A stretch of DNA of 64,000 bases, taken from positions 248,001-312,000 of the forward strand of contig JBEKAA010000004.1 of assembly GCA_050018455.1 (NCBI GenBank), read 5' to 3'. Under the pieces are notes generated by a model. The model was not told the origin of the DNA. It ran no database searches and was given only the letters and a program-made list of their open reading frames with translations. Origin of the DNA: RBG-13-68-16 sp050018455. GTDB lineage: Bacteria > Acidobacteriota > Thermoanaerobaculia > Thermoanaerobaculales > Thermoanaerobaculaceae. Of the stretch, positions 34,827 to 43,771 are shown in pieces (the stretch's first letter is position 1; each line of letters starts with the position of its first letter). The translations under genes were made by a program, and so were the position numbers.

Positions 34827-35684
34827 TCAGCGCGCAGACTCGCCCAACTCCTGCAGGCGAGCTTCCACCTCGTCGATCACGTAATCCGGGGTCGACGCGC
34901 CGGCCGTGATGCCGACGCACCCCACGCCGTCGAGCCAGGCGGGATCGATGTCTGCGGCGCCCTGGACCAGGTGGCTGGGCCGGTGACGCGCGCAGATGTC
35001 GTGGAGGTGGCGGGTGTTGGCCGAGTGTTTTCCGCCGATCACCAGGACGAGATCGACGTCGGGATCGGTCGCGAGCGCCCTCGCGGCATCCTGGTTATCC
35101 TTGGTCGCGTAGCAGATCGTGTCGGCGCGCGACGTGCGGGGGTTGGCCGCCTCGATGAGGCTCACGACGTTCTCGTACTCCTCGGCGTTGAGGGTCGTCT
35201 GGTAGAAGATCGTGATTGTCGGGTAGCGAGCCCAGTCGACCGCCTTCGCGTCCTCGACCGTCTCCACGATGTGATACGAGCCGGGGTCCAGGTCGCGCGT
35301 GTAGCCGATGACCTCTCGGTGGGTCCGCTCCCCGATGAACACGAGGTGGGCGCCGCTCGCGAGCGCCGCCTGCGACTCCCTGTGGATGTCGTAGACGAAT
35401 CTGCAGGTGGTGTCGAGCACCTCGAGCCCGCGGCGCTTCGCCTGCTCATGGAACGAGGGCGGCACCCCGTGAGCCGAGAAGACGATGACTCCCTGCTCGA
35501 TGTCGTCCATCGACTTGACCGTGCTGACGCCGAGATTGGCCATTTCCTCCACGACGCGTTCGTTGTGCACGACCTGGCCGAGGATGGCGCCCCTGCCGCC
35601 GGCCTTGGCGAAGCGCTTCACCTTGATGTCCGCGACCCGGACGCCGGAGCAGAAACCGTACTTGGCAGCGCGCTTGACCCGCAT
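34827..35684 (-). CDS. ispH: 4-hydroxy-3-methylbut-2-enyl diphosphate reductase
   Basis: A 285-aa iron-sulfur enzyme, last step of the MEP isoprenoid pathway. Cluster cysteines occur in KYGFCSGVRVA (C12), LDTTCRFV and ADTICYATKDNQ. Active-site blocks VVHNERVVEE, FSAHGVPPSF, GERTHREVIGY and IGGKHSANTRHL match IspH. Start at MRVKRAAKYGFC (ATG 35684); the extra upstream frame lies in aroC. 13 bp after aroC, so cotranscribed with it. Confidence 0.93.
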   Translation of the reverse strand: MRVKRAAKYGFCSGVRVADIKVKRFAKAGGRGAILGQVVHNERVVEEMANLGVSTVKSMDDIEQGVIVFSAHGVPPSFHEQAKRRGLEVLDTTCRFVYDIHRESQAALASGAHLVFIGERTHREVIGYTRDLDPGSYHIVETVEDAKAVDWARYPTITIFYQTTLNAEEYENVVSLIEAANPRTSRADTICYATKDNQDAARALATDPDVDLVLVIGGKHSANTRHLHDICARHRPSHLVQGAADIDPAWLDGVGCVGITAGASTPDYVIDEVEARLQELGESAR

Positions 35685-35697
35685 GGGACCCCCGCCG

Positions 35698-36891
35698 TCA
35701 GGGTGCAACAAACCCTTCCGGGCCGCACTTCCCGAGGCGACGGCGGTACGCATCGATCGCCGCGAGGGTATCGTCGACGTGGTCACCGCCGAACTTGTCG
35801 AGCACCGCCCGCGCCAGCACGAAGGCCACGGCGGCCTCGACGATCACGCCGCACGCCGGCACGGCCGTGACGTCGGACCGCTCGTACGCCGCTGCTGCGG
35901 CCTCGCCGGTCGCGAGGTCCACCGAGGGCAGCGGCTCGCGCAGCGTCGCGATCGGCTTCATGAACGCGCGCACGACGATCTCCTCGCCGTTCGAGACTCC
36001 CCCCTCGATCCCACCGGCCCGATTCGAGCCCCGCCGCAGCCCCGCCTCGCCGGGGAGAATCGGATCGTGAGCGGCCGAACCGAGAAGGCCCGCGGCTTCC
36101 AGCCCGGCGCCGATCGCGACGGCCTTCACCGCCTGCACCGCCATCACGGCCTGGGCGATCCTCCCGTCGAGGCGCTCCTCCCAACGGGCGTACGAGCCGA
36201 GGCCGGGCGGCACGCCGCGCGCGGCCACGCCGACCACCCCACCAAGCGTCTCGCTGGCGTGTTTCGCCCGGTCGACCATGGCGACAAGCTCGGCCTCACG
36301 TGCGGGCTCGACCGTGCGGAACGGCGATGAATCGTCGACCCGTTCGATGTCAGAGAAGGCAGGCGGGCCGTCGAGCAGCTCGACGCCACCGAGCGCCAGC
36401 ACACCCGATCGGATCTCGACGCCGCACCGGGCAAGCAGCTGCTTGCAGACGGCGCTGGCCGCGACGCGCGCCGCGGTTTCGCGCGCCGAAGCGCGCTCGA
36501 GGACGTTGCGGAGATCGCTCGTGTGGCCGTACTTCAACGCACCGGCGAGGTCGGCATGGCCGGGCCGCGGCGCCGTGAGCCGGCGCTTGGCGGCCGCAGC
36601 CGGGTCCACGCTCCACGGGTCCATCACCTTCGACCAGTTTTCCCAGTCCCGGTTCGGGACGGCCAGCACGAGCGGGGAACCGAGAGTGAGGCCGTCGCGC
36701 AGCCCGGCGCGGACGTCGACGCGGTCACGCTCGATCTTCTGCCTGCCCCCGCGTCCGTAGCCGTGCTGCCGGCGGGCGAGCTCGCGATCGATCGCCTCGC
36801 GGTCCAGGCGCAGGCCGGCAGGGACGCCGGAGAGGACCGCGACCATCTCGCGGCCGTGGGACTCGCCGGCCGTGACGAGGTCGAGGGCCAT
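35698..36891 (-). CDS. aroC: Chorismate synthase
   Basis: A 397-aa FMN-dependent lyase converting EPSP to chorismate, feeding aromatic amino acids and menaquinone. GESHGREMVAVLSGVPAGL, RRQHGYGRGGRQKIE, RPGHADLAGALKYG and ERASARETAARVAA are the family signatures. The ATG at 36891 follows the TAG of the M28 peptidase gene with no gap, so the three genes (peptidase-aroC-ispH) form one transcript. Confidence 0.95.
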   Translation of the reverse strand: MALDLVTAGESHGREMVAVLSGVPAGLRLDREAIDRELARRQHGYGRGGRQKIERDRVDVRAGLRDGLTLGSPLVLAVPNRDWENWSKVMDPWSVDPAAAAKRRLTAPRPGHADLAGALKYGHTSDLRNVLERASARETAARVAASAVCKQLLARCGVEIRSGVLALGGVELLDGPPAFSDIERVDDSSPFRTVEPAREAELVAMVDRAKHASETLGGVVGVAARGVPPGLGSYARWEERLDGRIAQAVMAVQAVKAVAIGAGLEAAGLLGSAAHDPILPGEAGLRRGSNRAGGIEGGVSNGEEIVVRAFMKPIATLREPLPSVDLATGEAAAAAYERSDVTAVPACGVIVEAAVAFVLARAVLDKFGGDHVDDTLAAIDAYRRRLGKCGPEGFVAP

Positions 36892-38703
36892 CTACCGGCC
36901 TCCGCTCGATCCCGCCTCGAGCGTCACCTCGACCTCGATCGTCGAGGCCCCGCGCTTGACCAGGAGCTTCACAACATCGCCCGGCTTGTGGTCGCCGAGG
37001 GCGTACATGTAGTCGTAGATGTTCCGGATCTCCCGATCGCCGAAGCGGAGCACAATGTCCCCTCCCTTGAGGCCCGCCCTGTCGGCAGGGGAGCCGCCGC
37101 GGGCACCTGAGAGCTTCACGCCCGGACCCTCGAACCCGTACTCGGGGATCGCGCCGGTGCGCACCTTGAATCCGCGCCGTTCCCCTGCGCCCTCGTCGGC
37201 GACCTTCTGGAACGTCGGGCGCTCGGGGAGGTCGGCCACCCTGCTCGCGAGGTCGGCGCTGAACGCGACGACCTTCGCCATGCCCTTGTAGTCGATCCGA
37301 TCCGCGGTGTCGGACGGCTTGTGGTAATCCTCGTGCGCGCCGGTGAAGAGGAACAGGACGGGGATGTCGGCGGCGTAGAACGACGAGTGGTCGGACGCCC
37401 CGAAGCCGCCCTTGCTCGTGGCAAGTTTGAGGTGGTGGTCCGAATTGAGCTTCTCGACCACGTCGGGCCACTCCTTGGCGGTCCCGTAGCCGCCCAGCGT
37501 GAGCGCGGGGCCGGGCTTCGGGCGCCCCACCATGTCGAGGTTCACCATCGCAACGACGTGATCCTTGGGGACCGGCAGGTGCTGGACCAGGTGACTCGAC
37601 CCGAGGAGCCCCTCCTCCTCCCCCGAGAACGAGACGAACAGCACGGTACGGGCCGGCGGCCTCGCCGCCAGGCGGCGCGCGATCTCCATCATTCCGGCGG
37701 TGCCCGATGCGTTGTCGTCCGCGCCGTAGTGGATGGCATGGACCTCGGGGGCCAGGGAACCGCTCCCCTCGCCGCCGTAGCCTAGATGGTCGACGTGTGC
37801 GCCGACCACCACGACCTGCTCGCGCCGCGCCTGATCGCTCCCGGGGAGGAGCGCGAGCACGTTGACCGCGTCCGCCCGCTTCTGAACGACGTCGGCGGTC
37901 AGCAAGGCTCGGACCCCGAGCGGCCTTGACGCCGGCTCCTTGCGCTCGTTCATGCGCTGCTGGAGCTCCGCAAGCGTGAACCCGTGCCCCGCGAAGAGCG
38001 CCTCGGCCAGTGGAGTCGAGATGCCGAGCACCGGCAGGCCGGAATCCGCGAACGAGGCGTCGAACGATATCTTGACCGGCGTGGTTTCCTTCGCACCCAC
38101 CGGCCCGGTCGCGACCAGAATCGCCGCGGCACCGAGGGCCCGGGCCTCCGACGCCTTGCGGCGCAGCGCCATGTGCGGCTGGAAGCGCGACGCGGGGTCG
38201 TCCCCTTCGGGCGAGTAGCGCAGAACGAGGACGATCTTGCCCTTGACGTCGAGTCCGGCGTAGTCGTCGTAGGCGAGATCGGGCGCGTGGATGCCGTAGC
38301 CGGCAAACACAACCTCCCCGGCGGCGCTGCCCGGGGCCGAGAACGACAGGGGGCGGAACTCGTCCTCCAGCTTGGCGGTGCGCGAGCCCCCGGGAAGATC
38401 GATCGCAAGCGCATTGCGAGGGCCGGACTCGACCCCGGAGATGAACGAGAAGTGCTGGAAGAAAGTGCCACTGTCACCGGCAGGCGTCAGACCCAGCGCC
38501 GTGAACCTGTCGGCGACGAACTCGGCTGCGACCTTCGCGCCCTCGGAACCGGAGAATCGGCCCTCAAGGGCGTCGGAAGCGAGGAAATGCACGTCGTACG
38601 AGAGACGCGCACGGGCATCGTCCGGGGAAGCGGCGGACGCTCCCGAGAGCGGGATGGCCAGGATCGCGACCAGAGCGAGCAGCATCGACAGCTTTCGTGG
38701 CAT
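36892..38703 (-). CDS. Exported M28 aminopeptidase with PA and PDZ domains
   Basis: A 603-aa protein. Signal peptide residues 1-24 (MPRKLSMLLALVAILAIPLS, cleavage after SAA). A PA-like insert lies about residues 100-240. The M28 zinc ligands are in VVGAHVDHLG (His), YGADDNASG (bridging Asp), SFSGEEEGLLGS (Glu), VNLDMVG (Asp) and HEDYHKPSDT (His). A C-terminal PDZ domain (FEGPGVKLSGARGGSPADRA, then GDIVLRFGDREI) closes it. ATG at 38703 has TTGGAGGAGTG upstream. Linkage of a peptidase with aroC and ispH is unusual and probably only operonic convenience. Confidence 0.9.
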   Translation of the reverse strand: MPRKLSMLLALVAILAIPLSGASAASPDDARARLSYDVHFLASDALEGRFSGSEGAKVAAEFVADRFTALGLTPAGDSGTFFQHFSFISGVESGPRNALAIDLPGGSRTAKLEDEFRPLSFSAPGSAAGEVVFAGYGIHAPDLAYDDYAGLDVKGKIVLVLRYSPEGDDPASRFQPHMALRRKASEARALGAAAILVATGPVGAKETTPVKISFDASFADSGLPVLGISTPLAEALFAGHGFTLAELQQRMNERKEPASRPLGVRALLTADVVQKRADAVNVLALLPGSDQARREQVVVVGAHVDHLGYGGEGSGSLAPEVHAIHYGADDNASGTAGMMEIARRLAARPPARTVLFVSFSGEEEGLLGSSHLVQHLPVPKDHVVAMVNLDMVGRPKPGPALTLGGYGTAKEWPDVVEKLNSDHHLKLATSKGGFGASDHSSFYAADIPVLFLFTGAHEDYHKPSDTADRIDYKGMAKVVAFSADLASRVADLPERPTFQKVADEGAGERRGFKVRTGAIPEYGFEGPGVKLSGARGGSPADRAGLKGGDIVLRFGDREIRNIYDYMYALGDHKPGDVVKLLVKRGASTIEVEVTLEAGSSGGR

Positions 38704-38903
38704 CACTCCTCCAAATTGGCCGGTCACGGCTGGGCCGCAAGGGCCCGGGGGGGAACGTTTGCCGAGACCGCGGACACCTTCAGACCCGCCTTCAGACGGC
38801 GCCCGGCGCAGCGGTCGTCTACCGGTCCGACAGCTCAAAAATGGTAGCACACGGACCTCCGGCATCTTGCGCGTGCGACGCAGGGGGCCTATTCTGAGAG
38901 GTG

Positions 38904-39626
38904 ATGCGCCGAGCAGCATTCCTCCTCGTGGCGCTGGCCGCCGTCGGGCTAGCACGTGCGGAGGAGTACTTCGTCCCGATGGTGGGCCAGAAGGAGGGCC
39001 AGGACGGGGCGTGGTGGAACACCGAGGTGTGGGTCAGCAACACCTCGACCATCACAGGTGGATACGCGGCGGTGTTCCTCCCGGCCGGTCAGCCCAACCT
39101 GGACGGCCTGCGCGCCGAACCGGTGCTCTCCGACATCGCCCCCGGTGAGACGATCTACCGGAACGACCTCGTCCCCGAGGGTGGCGTGGGTGTGCTGCGA
39201 TTCGTCACGACGCCGGGTATCGTGGTGTTCACGCGCGTGTTCAACGCCGCAGGAAAAGGGTCCTTCGGCCAGGGCATGCCCGCTCTCACCCGGAGCTCTG
39301 CGGCGCGCCCCGGGGATGTGTCGCAACTCCTCGGGCTGAGACGGACGCCTCAGTTCAGGACCAACATCTCCCTCTTCAACCCCTCGACCGAGGGCGGTGT
39401 GGTGCACGTGCGGGTGTTCACCCAACGCGGCGACCTGGCGGGTGAGGAGTCGTACCGACTGGCGCCCGGCGGCTACCTCCAGCTCGACGACGCGTTGCAC
39501 TCGTTCGGTGTCCCGCGCGGCGAGCACCTGCGCGCCGAGGTGACAGGCACCGTCGCCTTCTTCGCCTTCGCCTCGGTGATCGACACCCGCTCCGGCGCGC
39601 CGACGCTCGTCCCTGCGGTGCACTGA
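38904..39626 (+). CDS. Secreted beta-rich protein of unknown function
   Basis: A 240-aa protein with signal MRRAAFLLVALAAVGLARA. The mature part is predicted beta-sandwich: FVPMVGQKEGQDGAWWNTEV, WVSNTSTITGGY, FRTNISLFNPSTEGGVVHVR. These resemble the repeated FVP...WxTxVxVxN units I associate with secreted proteins of Thermoanaerobaculia-like acidobacteria. ATG at 38904; GAGAGGTG is upstream, and TATTCT (38890-38895) is 8 nt before it. Function unknown. Confidence 0.65.
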   Translation: MRRAAFLLVALAAVGLARAEEYFVPMVGQKEGQDGAWWNTEVWVSNTSTITGGYAAVFLPAGQPNLDGLRAEPVLSDIAPGETIYRNDLVPEGGVGVLRFVTTPGIVVFTRVFNAAGKGSFGQGMPALTRSSAARPGDVSQLLGLRRTPQFRTNISLFNPSTEGGVVHVRVFTQRGDLAGEESYRLAPGGYLQLDDALHSFGVPRGEHLRAEVTGTVAFFAFASVIDTRSGAPTLVPAVH

Positions 39627-39690
39627 AGTTCGCCGGCAGTCGCCTCTCGGGCGCTTGAACGGAGTGAAGGCGCGGCGGGAGGCCACCGCA

Positions 39691-39696
39691 TATACT
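39691..39696 (+). promoter_or_regulatory. -10 box of the HDAC-like gene, leaderless type
   Basis: TATACT lies 6 nt before the ATG at 39703, the same spacing as at rhlB. Confidence 0.55.
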
Positions 39697-39702
39697 CGAA
39701 CG

Positions 39703-41553
39703 ATGGGCCATACGGGCGCTCCACGCAGCGGGGGGGGAATCCGCCGCGCCTTGAGGCGTCAGGTGCGGCGCCTGCGATACGCGGTGCGTCCGCCAGCGGT
39801 GCGTTTCATCTACGACCCCGCGTACGAGCGCAACGTCACCGGCGTGCCCCTCGATCCGCTGCGCGCGGATCGCATTCTGGCCTTCCTGGCGAACGAGAGG
39901 CTGATCCGTCGCGAGGAGATGTCGGTACCGCGGCCGGCAGCGCTCAAGAACCTCCTCCTGGCGCACGAACCGGAGTACCTCGACGCGCTCCAGCGCGCGG
40001 ACACCGTGACGGCGATCCTCGGCGTACCGGTCGGCGACGATGAGATCGAGCGGGTGCTCGACCTTCAGCGCCTCATGGTAGGCGGCACCATCCAGGCGAC
40101 ACGCTGGGCGCTCGCGACCCGCTGCGTGGCGGTCAACCTGGGCGGCGGGTTCCACCATGCGGGCCGGCGGAAAGGAACGGGGTTCTGCGTCTTCAACGAC
40201 GTTGCGGTTGCAGTGGCGCGCTTGCGCCGCAACGGCTACACGGCTCCCGTCCTCGTGGTGGACCTCGATCTCCACGACGGCAACGGCACCCGCGAGATCT
40301 TCGCGGAAGATCCCACGGTGCATACGTTCTCGCTCCACAACGAGCACTGGGGGGACACGAATGCCGTCGCCGCCACCAGCATCGCGCTCGGGGCCGGCGT
40401 GACGGACGAGGTCTATCTCTCCACCCTTGGCGAGGCGCTGCCCGCCGTGTTCGAAGGGTTCCGCCCGGGTCTCGTGGTCTACCTCGCCGGCTGCGACGTC
40501 GCCGGCGACGACGCCATCGGGAACTGGAAGCTGACGCGGGAGGGGATCCTCGCGCGGGACCGGATGGTGGTCGAGCTGGTGCGGCGGTACGATGCCCGCC
40601 TTGTTGTGGTGCTCGCCGGGGGGTACGGGGATGCGGCGTGGCGCTACTCGGCCCGGTTCCTCGCGTGGCTGCTGTCGGGCACCGCGATCGAGCCACCCGA
40701 CAACGAGGCGTTGACGCTGATTCGCTTCCGCCAGATCAAGGCCGCGCTCGACCCGGTGAAGCTGACATCGGCCGGCGGCCTCGGAGGGTGGGAACTCACG
40801 GAGGAGGACCTCGTCGGCATCCTGCCAGGGGTGCCCAGGCACACGCGTTTCCTGGAGTTCTTCTCGAAGGTCGGGATCGAGCTCCTCCTCGAGCGCTTCG
40901 GCATCCTCCAGCAACTGCGGGCGCGCGGCTTCAAGACGCCGGTGGTGCAGCTCGAGCTCGAGCACTCGCTTGGCCAGACCCTGAAGATCTTCGGCGATCC
41001 CGAGCGCCGCGAGTTGCTGGTGGAGCTGCGAGTCCACCGAAGCACGCGGGCGGTCCCAGGGTGCGATGTCCTCGAGGTGGAGTGGCTCCTCCTCCAGGAC
41101 CCCCGTGAGAGCTTCACCGGAGCGAGGAGAGCGCTCCCCGGCCAGCAGCACCCCGGCCTCGGGATGCTGGGTGAGTTCTTCGGCTGGCTGGTGGTGGTGA
41201 GCGAGACGCTCGCACTCGACGGGATGCTGTTCCGTCCGAGCCACTATCACCTCGCCGCCGTGTCCCGCCGTCACATGCGGTTCATCGACCCGAAGGCCGA
41301 AGCCCTCATGCGGGCGCTCGAAGCCGCGCTGTCCGGGGTGCCTCTCGATCTGGCCTCACGGGCCGTGGAGGAAGGGCGGGTTCTCAGGGCGGCGAGCGGC
41401 GAGGCGGTGCGGTGGGAGGCCTGGCCGATGGTGCTTCCGGCCACCGAACGCCTGCGGGCGCTGACCGAGGGCGCCGCGTACGAATCGGCGGTGCGAGAGG
41501 CCTCCGGGGCGCTCGATCTGCGCCTCACAACAAAGCAGACAGTTGACAGTTGA
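39703..41553 (+). CDS. Histone-deacetylase-family protein fused to an uncharacterised domain
   Basis: A 616-aa protein. Residues about 30-330 are an arginase/HDAC-fold deacetylase: GGGFHHAG (H151, H152), DLDLHDGNG (zinc ligands D189 and H191), AGCDVAGDD (D265) and LAGGYG (Y308), all key residues present. Relatives deacetylate proteins (AcuC) or polyamines. Residues about 360-616 form a second domain with RFLEFFSKVGIELLLERFGI and TPVVQLELEHSLGQTLKIFG that I do not recognise. The stop codon and last residues (TVDS) come from the GACAGTT repeat that follows. ATG chosen because of the promoter 6 nt upstream. Confidence 0.78.
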   Translation: MGHTGAPRSGGGIRRALRRQVRRLRYAVRPPAVRFIYDPAYERNVTGVPLDPLRADRILAFLANERLIRREEMSVPRPAALKNLLLAHEPEYLDALQRADTVTAILGVPVGDDEIERVLDLQRLMVGGTIQATRWALATRCVAVNLGGGFHHAGRRKGTGFCVFNDVAVAVARLRRNGYTAPVLVVDLDLHDGNGTREIFAEDPTVHTFSLHNEHWGDTNAVAATSIALGAGVTDEVYLSTLGEALPAVFEGFRPGLVVYLAGCDVAGDDAIGNWKLTREGILARDRMVVELVRRYDARLVVVLAGGYGDAAWRYSARFLAWLLSGTAIEPPDNEALTLIRFRQIKAALDPVKLTSAGGLGGWELTEEDLVGILPGVPRHTRFLEFFSKVGIELLLERFGILQQLRARGFKTPVVQLELEHSLGQTLKIFGDPERRELLVELRVHRSTRAVPGCDVLEVEWLLLQDPRESFTGARRALPGQQHPGLGMLGEFFGWLVVVSETLALDGMLFRPSHYHLAAVSRRHMRFIDPKAEALMRALEAALSGVPLDLASRAVEEGRVLRAASGEAVRWEAWPMVLPATERLRALTEGAAYESAVREASGALDLRLTTKQTVDS

Positions 41554-41952
41554 CAGTTGACAGTTGACAGTTGACAGTCAGAAGCCAACAGCCAGTAGGC
41601 GAGAGTCGACAGTTGACAGTTAACAGTTGACAGTCAGAGGCCAACAGCCAACAGCCAACAGCCAACAGCCAACAGCCAACAGCCAACAGCCAACAGCCAA
41701 CAGCCAACAGCCAACAGCCAACAGCCAACAGCCAACAGCCAACAGCCTCCTCCCCCCTGGGTGATGTCGTCTTGGGGTGGGAGGGGGAACTGTGAGCTGT
41801 CAGCTGGGAGGGCGGGTGGGGGAGGCCTGTCAGCTGCCGTCAGGGGGAACCGTGAGCTGTCAGCTGGGAGGCTGGGCGGGGGAGAGCTGTCAACTGTCAA
41901 CTGTCAACTGTGAACTGTGAACTGTGAACTGTGAACTGTGAACTATCAACTG
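41538..41952. repeat. Large heptamer-repeat palindrome
   Basis: In order: five GACAGTT units plus GACAGTC (41538-41579); a mixed GACAGTT/TAACAGTT block (41609-41634); 15 tandem CCAACAG units (41641-41745); two imperfect copies of a roughly 45-bp unit starting GGGGGAACYGTGAGCTGTCA (about 41783 and 41843); and a run of AACTGTC/AACTGTG heptamers (41887-41952). The first and last blocks are complementary, so the whole can fold as one hairpin. Both flanking genes point into it, and the HDAC-like gene ends inside it. It holds no gene; open frames here are only translations of the repeat. Confidence 0.85.
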
Positions 41953-41991
41953 TGGACTGTTTCCCGGGCGGATGGAAACTGTCGACTGACG

Positions 41992-43194
41992 CTAGACGAG
42001 GGTCTCGGGCAGCACCCCGCCTCGGTGGCGTTCCCCTTGGCCCTTGACGCGCCGCTTCTCGACGTACATGAGGTCGTCCGCCTCGCGGAGGGCGGCATCG
42101 GGCTCGCCGTCGGCGACGAGGTTCGCAATGCCAACCGACAGGTGGCAGGGTGGCGAGTTTCCCTCCGCTTCGGCAAGGTCTGCGCGTAAGCGCTCGACCC
42201 GCTCGCGTGCAGCCTGGGGGTCGAGCCCGGGCGCGACTACGAGGAACTCGTCGCCTCCGAGCCGGAAGAGGGAGTCGTCGCTGCGAAAGGTTTTCGTGAG
42301 AGATGCGGCGATCCGCAACAGGCAGGCGTCGCCGGCGATGTGCCCGTGCCGGTCATTGATCTCCTTGAAGTTGTCCACGTCGAGGAAGACCACCGCGGCG
42401 CCCGAGGTTCGCACCCGCTCCATCTCGCCGCGCAGGCGGCGGCGGTTGGCCAGCGATGTGAGGGGGTCGAGATCCACGAGCTGGCGGAGACGGTTCTGGG
42501 ATTCGAGGAGCTCCCGATTGAGGTGCTCCAGGTGTTGGGAAGACGACCCTTCGATCGCAACGAGAATCGCCAGCGCCAGGGAAAGCTCGACGCCGGCGTC
42601 GAAGAGCGAGGAGTAGCGGACGTACCCGGCCAGAGGCTGGCCTCCCCACAGGGACGGCAGCGTGAGCGGCACGTAGTGGAGGAACAGGAGGCCCTCCAGG
42701 AGCATCGCGAAGCCGAGCCAGCGCGAGCGGGGGAGGCGCGGACGGGTCAGCACCCATGCGGCGCCGGTTGTCAGGAGGACCCCGACCATCAGAGAAACCG
42801 CTACCCGTACAAACGCCCCTTCAGGGGAGAGAAAGCTGAGGATCAGGCTCCACGCCGCAACGATTACCGCCAGAGTCCGCGGTCGAAGCGGCTCATCGGC
42901 TCCCGGACGCAGGTGGTTGCGCGCCCCGGCCACGAGCAGAAGGGCGTAGGCGGTCTTGCCGGCGACGTACGCCGCCACGCTGAGGCGAAGGAGCAGCGGC
43001 GGGGGGCCAAGGACCATGCCCAGGAACAACGATGCGAGGGAGATGGCATCCGCGACCCACGCGATCGCCCAGACGGAAACCTCCTGCAGCCGGACCGTGC
43101 GGGCGAGCGCGACGAAGAATGCCGCCAGCAACGTGACCGTCGCCAGCTGCACGCCGACCGACCACAGGCCCAGAAGCTCCACCTCGGGATTCAC
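41992..43194 (-). CDS. Membrane diguanylate cyclase (GGDEF)
   Basis: A 400-aa protein. About six to seven N-terminal hydrophobic segments (residues 8-215) precede a short linker and a GGDEF domain: DLDPLTSLANRRRL, FLDVDNFKEINDRHGH, and RLGGDEFLVVAP (active site). R-S-D-D lies five residues before GGDEF, an intact inhibitory I-site. It should make cyclic di-GMP and sense something through its membrane part. GTG start at 43194 behind GGGGGGGCG. Confidence 0.88.
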   Translation of the reverse strand: MNPEVELLGLWSVGVQLATVTLLAAFFVALARTVRLQEVSVWAIAWVADAISLASLFLGMVLGPPPLLLRLSVAAYVAGKTAYALLLVAGARNHLRPGADEPLRPRTLAVIVAAWSLILSFLSPEGAFVRVAVSLMVGVLLTTGAAWVLTRPRLPRSRWLGFAMLLEGLLFLHYVPLTLPSLWGGQPLAGYVRYSSLFDAGVELSLALAILVAIEGSSSQHLEHLNRELLESQNRLRQLVDLDPLTSLANRRRLRGEMERVRTSGAAVVFLDVDNFKEINDRHGHIAGDACLLRIAASLTKTFRSDDSLFRLGGDEFLVVAPGLDPQAARERVERLRADLAEAEGNSPPCHLSVGIANLVADGEPDAALREADDLMYVEKRRVKGQGERHRGGVLPETLV

Positions 43195-43291
43195 GGCGCC
43201 CCCCCGCAGACATCGTAGGACAACCTAGTGCCGTCGCGACAAATTTCCCTCGCCGGGAGTCGATGGCCGGGAGCCCGGGACGCCGCCGGCG

Positions 43292-43648
43292 TCAGACGGT
43301 GACGTCGGGGCGCTCCCTGAGCTGCTCCAGCGTCATGATCGCGTGACGAACGTGCGGAACCACGATGGAGCCGCCGACCACCAGGCCGACGTTGAGCGCA
43401 TCCACGATCTCGGCGGTGCTCCAGCCGGCCTTGACGCACTGGATGAGGTGGTAGTCCACACAGTCGTTGCAGCGCAGCACGAGCGAGGATGCGAGGCCCA
43501 GGAGCTCCTTGACCTTGCCGGGCAGGGCGCCGTCGCGGTAGGCGGCGTCGTCGAGGGCGAAGAAACGCTTGATTCCGAGGTGGTCCTGCGCGAGGACCGC
43601 CGCGTTGGCTTCTCTCCGGTTTGCGATGAATTCCTCGATGTCGCTCAT
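43292..43648 (-). CDS. Carboxymuconolactone decarboxylase/AhpD-family protein
   Basis: A 118-aa all-helical protein. LRCNDCVDYHLIQCVKAGWS carries the CxxC-x3-H of AhpD-like peroxidase-associated disulfide reductases, ahead of VVPHVRHAIMTLEQL. Probably acts in peroxide or thiol redox chemistry; the decarboxylase name is only the family title. ATG with CGGAGGCGCC upstream. Monocistronic. Confidence 0.82.
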   Translation of the reverse strand: MSDIEEFIANRREANAAVLAQDHLGIKRFFALDDAAYRDGALPGKVKELLGLASSLVLRCNDCVDYHLIQCVKAGWSTAEIVDALNVGLVVGGSIVVPHVRHAIMTLEQLRERPDVTV

Positions 43649-43757
43649 GGCGCCTCCGACCCGTGGACAACGCTAGCTCAGGTTGCATTCGATGCCAAGC
43701 GTGGGCCGCCGGAATCCCGCCGTGACCCGGGCGACTCGGCGACGATCTCAGTTCGGG

Positions 43758-43763
43758 TACAAT
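43758..43763 (+). promoter_or_regulatory. -10 box of the PBP4-type gene, leaderless type
   Basis: GGGTACAAT: a TACAAT ends 8 nt before the GTG at 43772, with no Shine-Dalgarno. Confidence 0.5.
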
Positions 43764-43771
43764 GCACGGCT

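Noticed and set aside
41641..41745. CRISPR-like tandem array
   Set aside because: The 15 CCAACAG units are contiguous 7-mers with no spacers and no cas genes nearby; it is a simple tandem repeat.
41538..41900. Open frames encoding repeated GCWLLAV peptides
   Set aside because: They are translations of the CCAACAG repeat (21 nt equals seven codons); no start signal, and frames exist on the minus strand only because the unit lacks stops.
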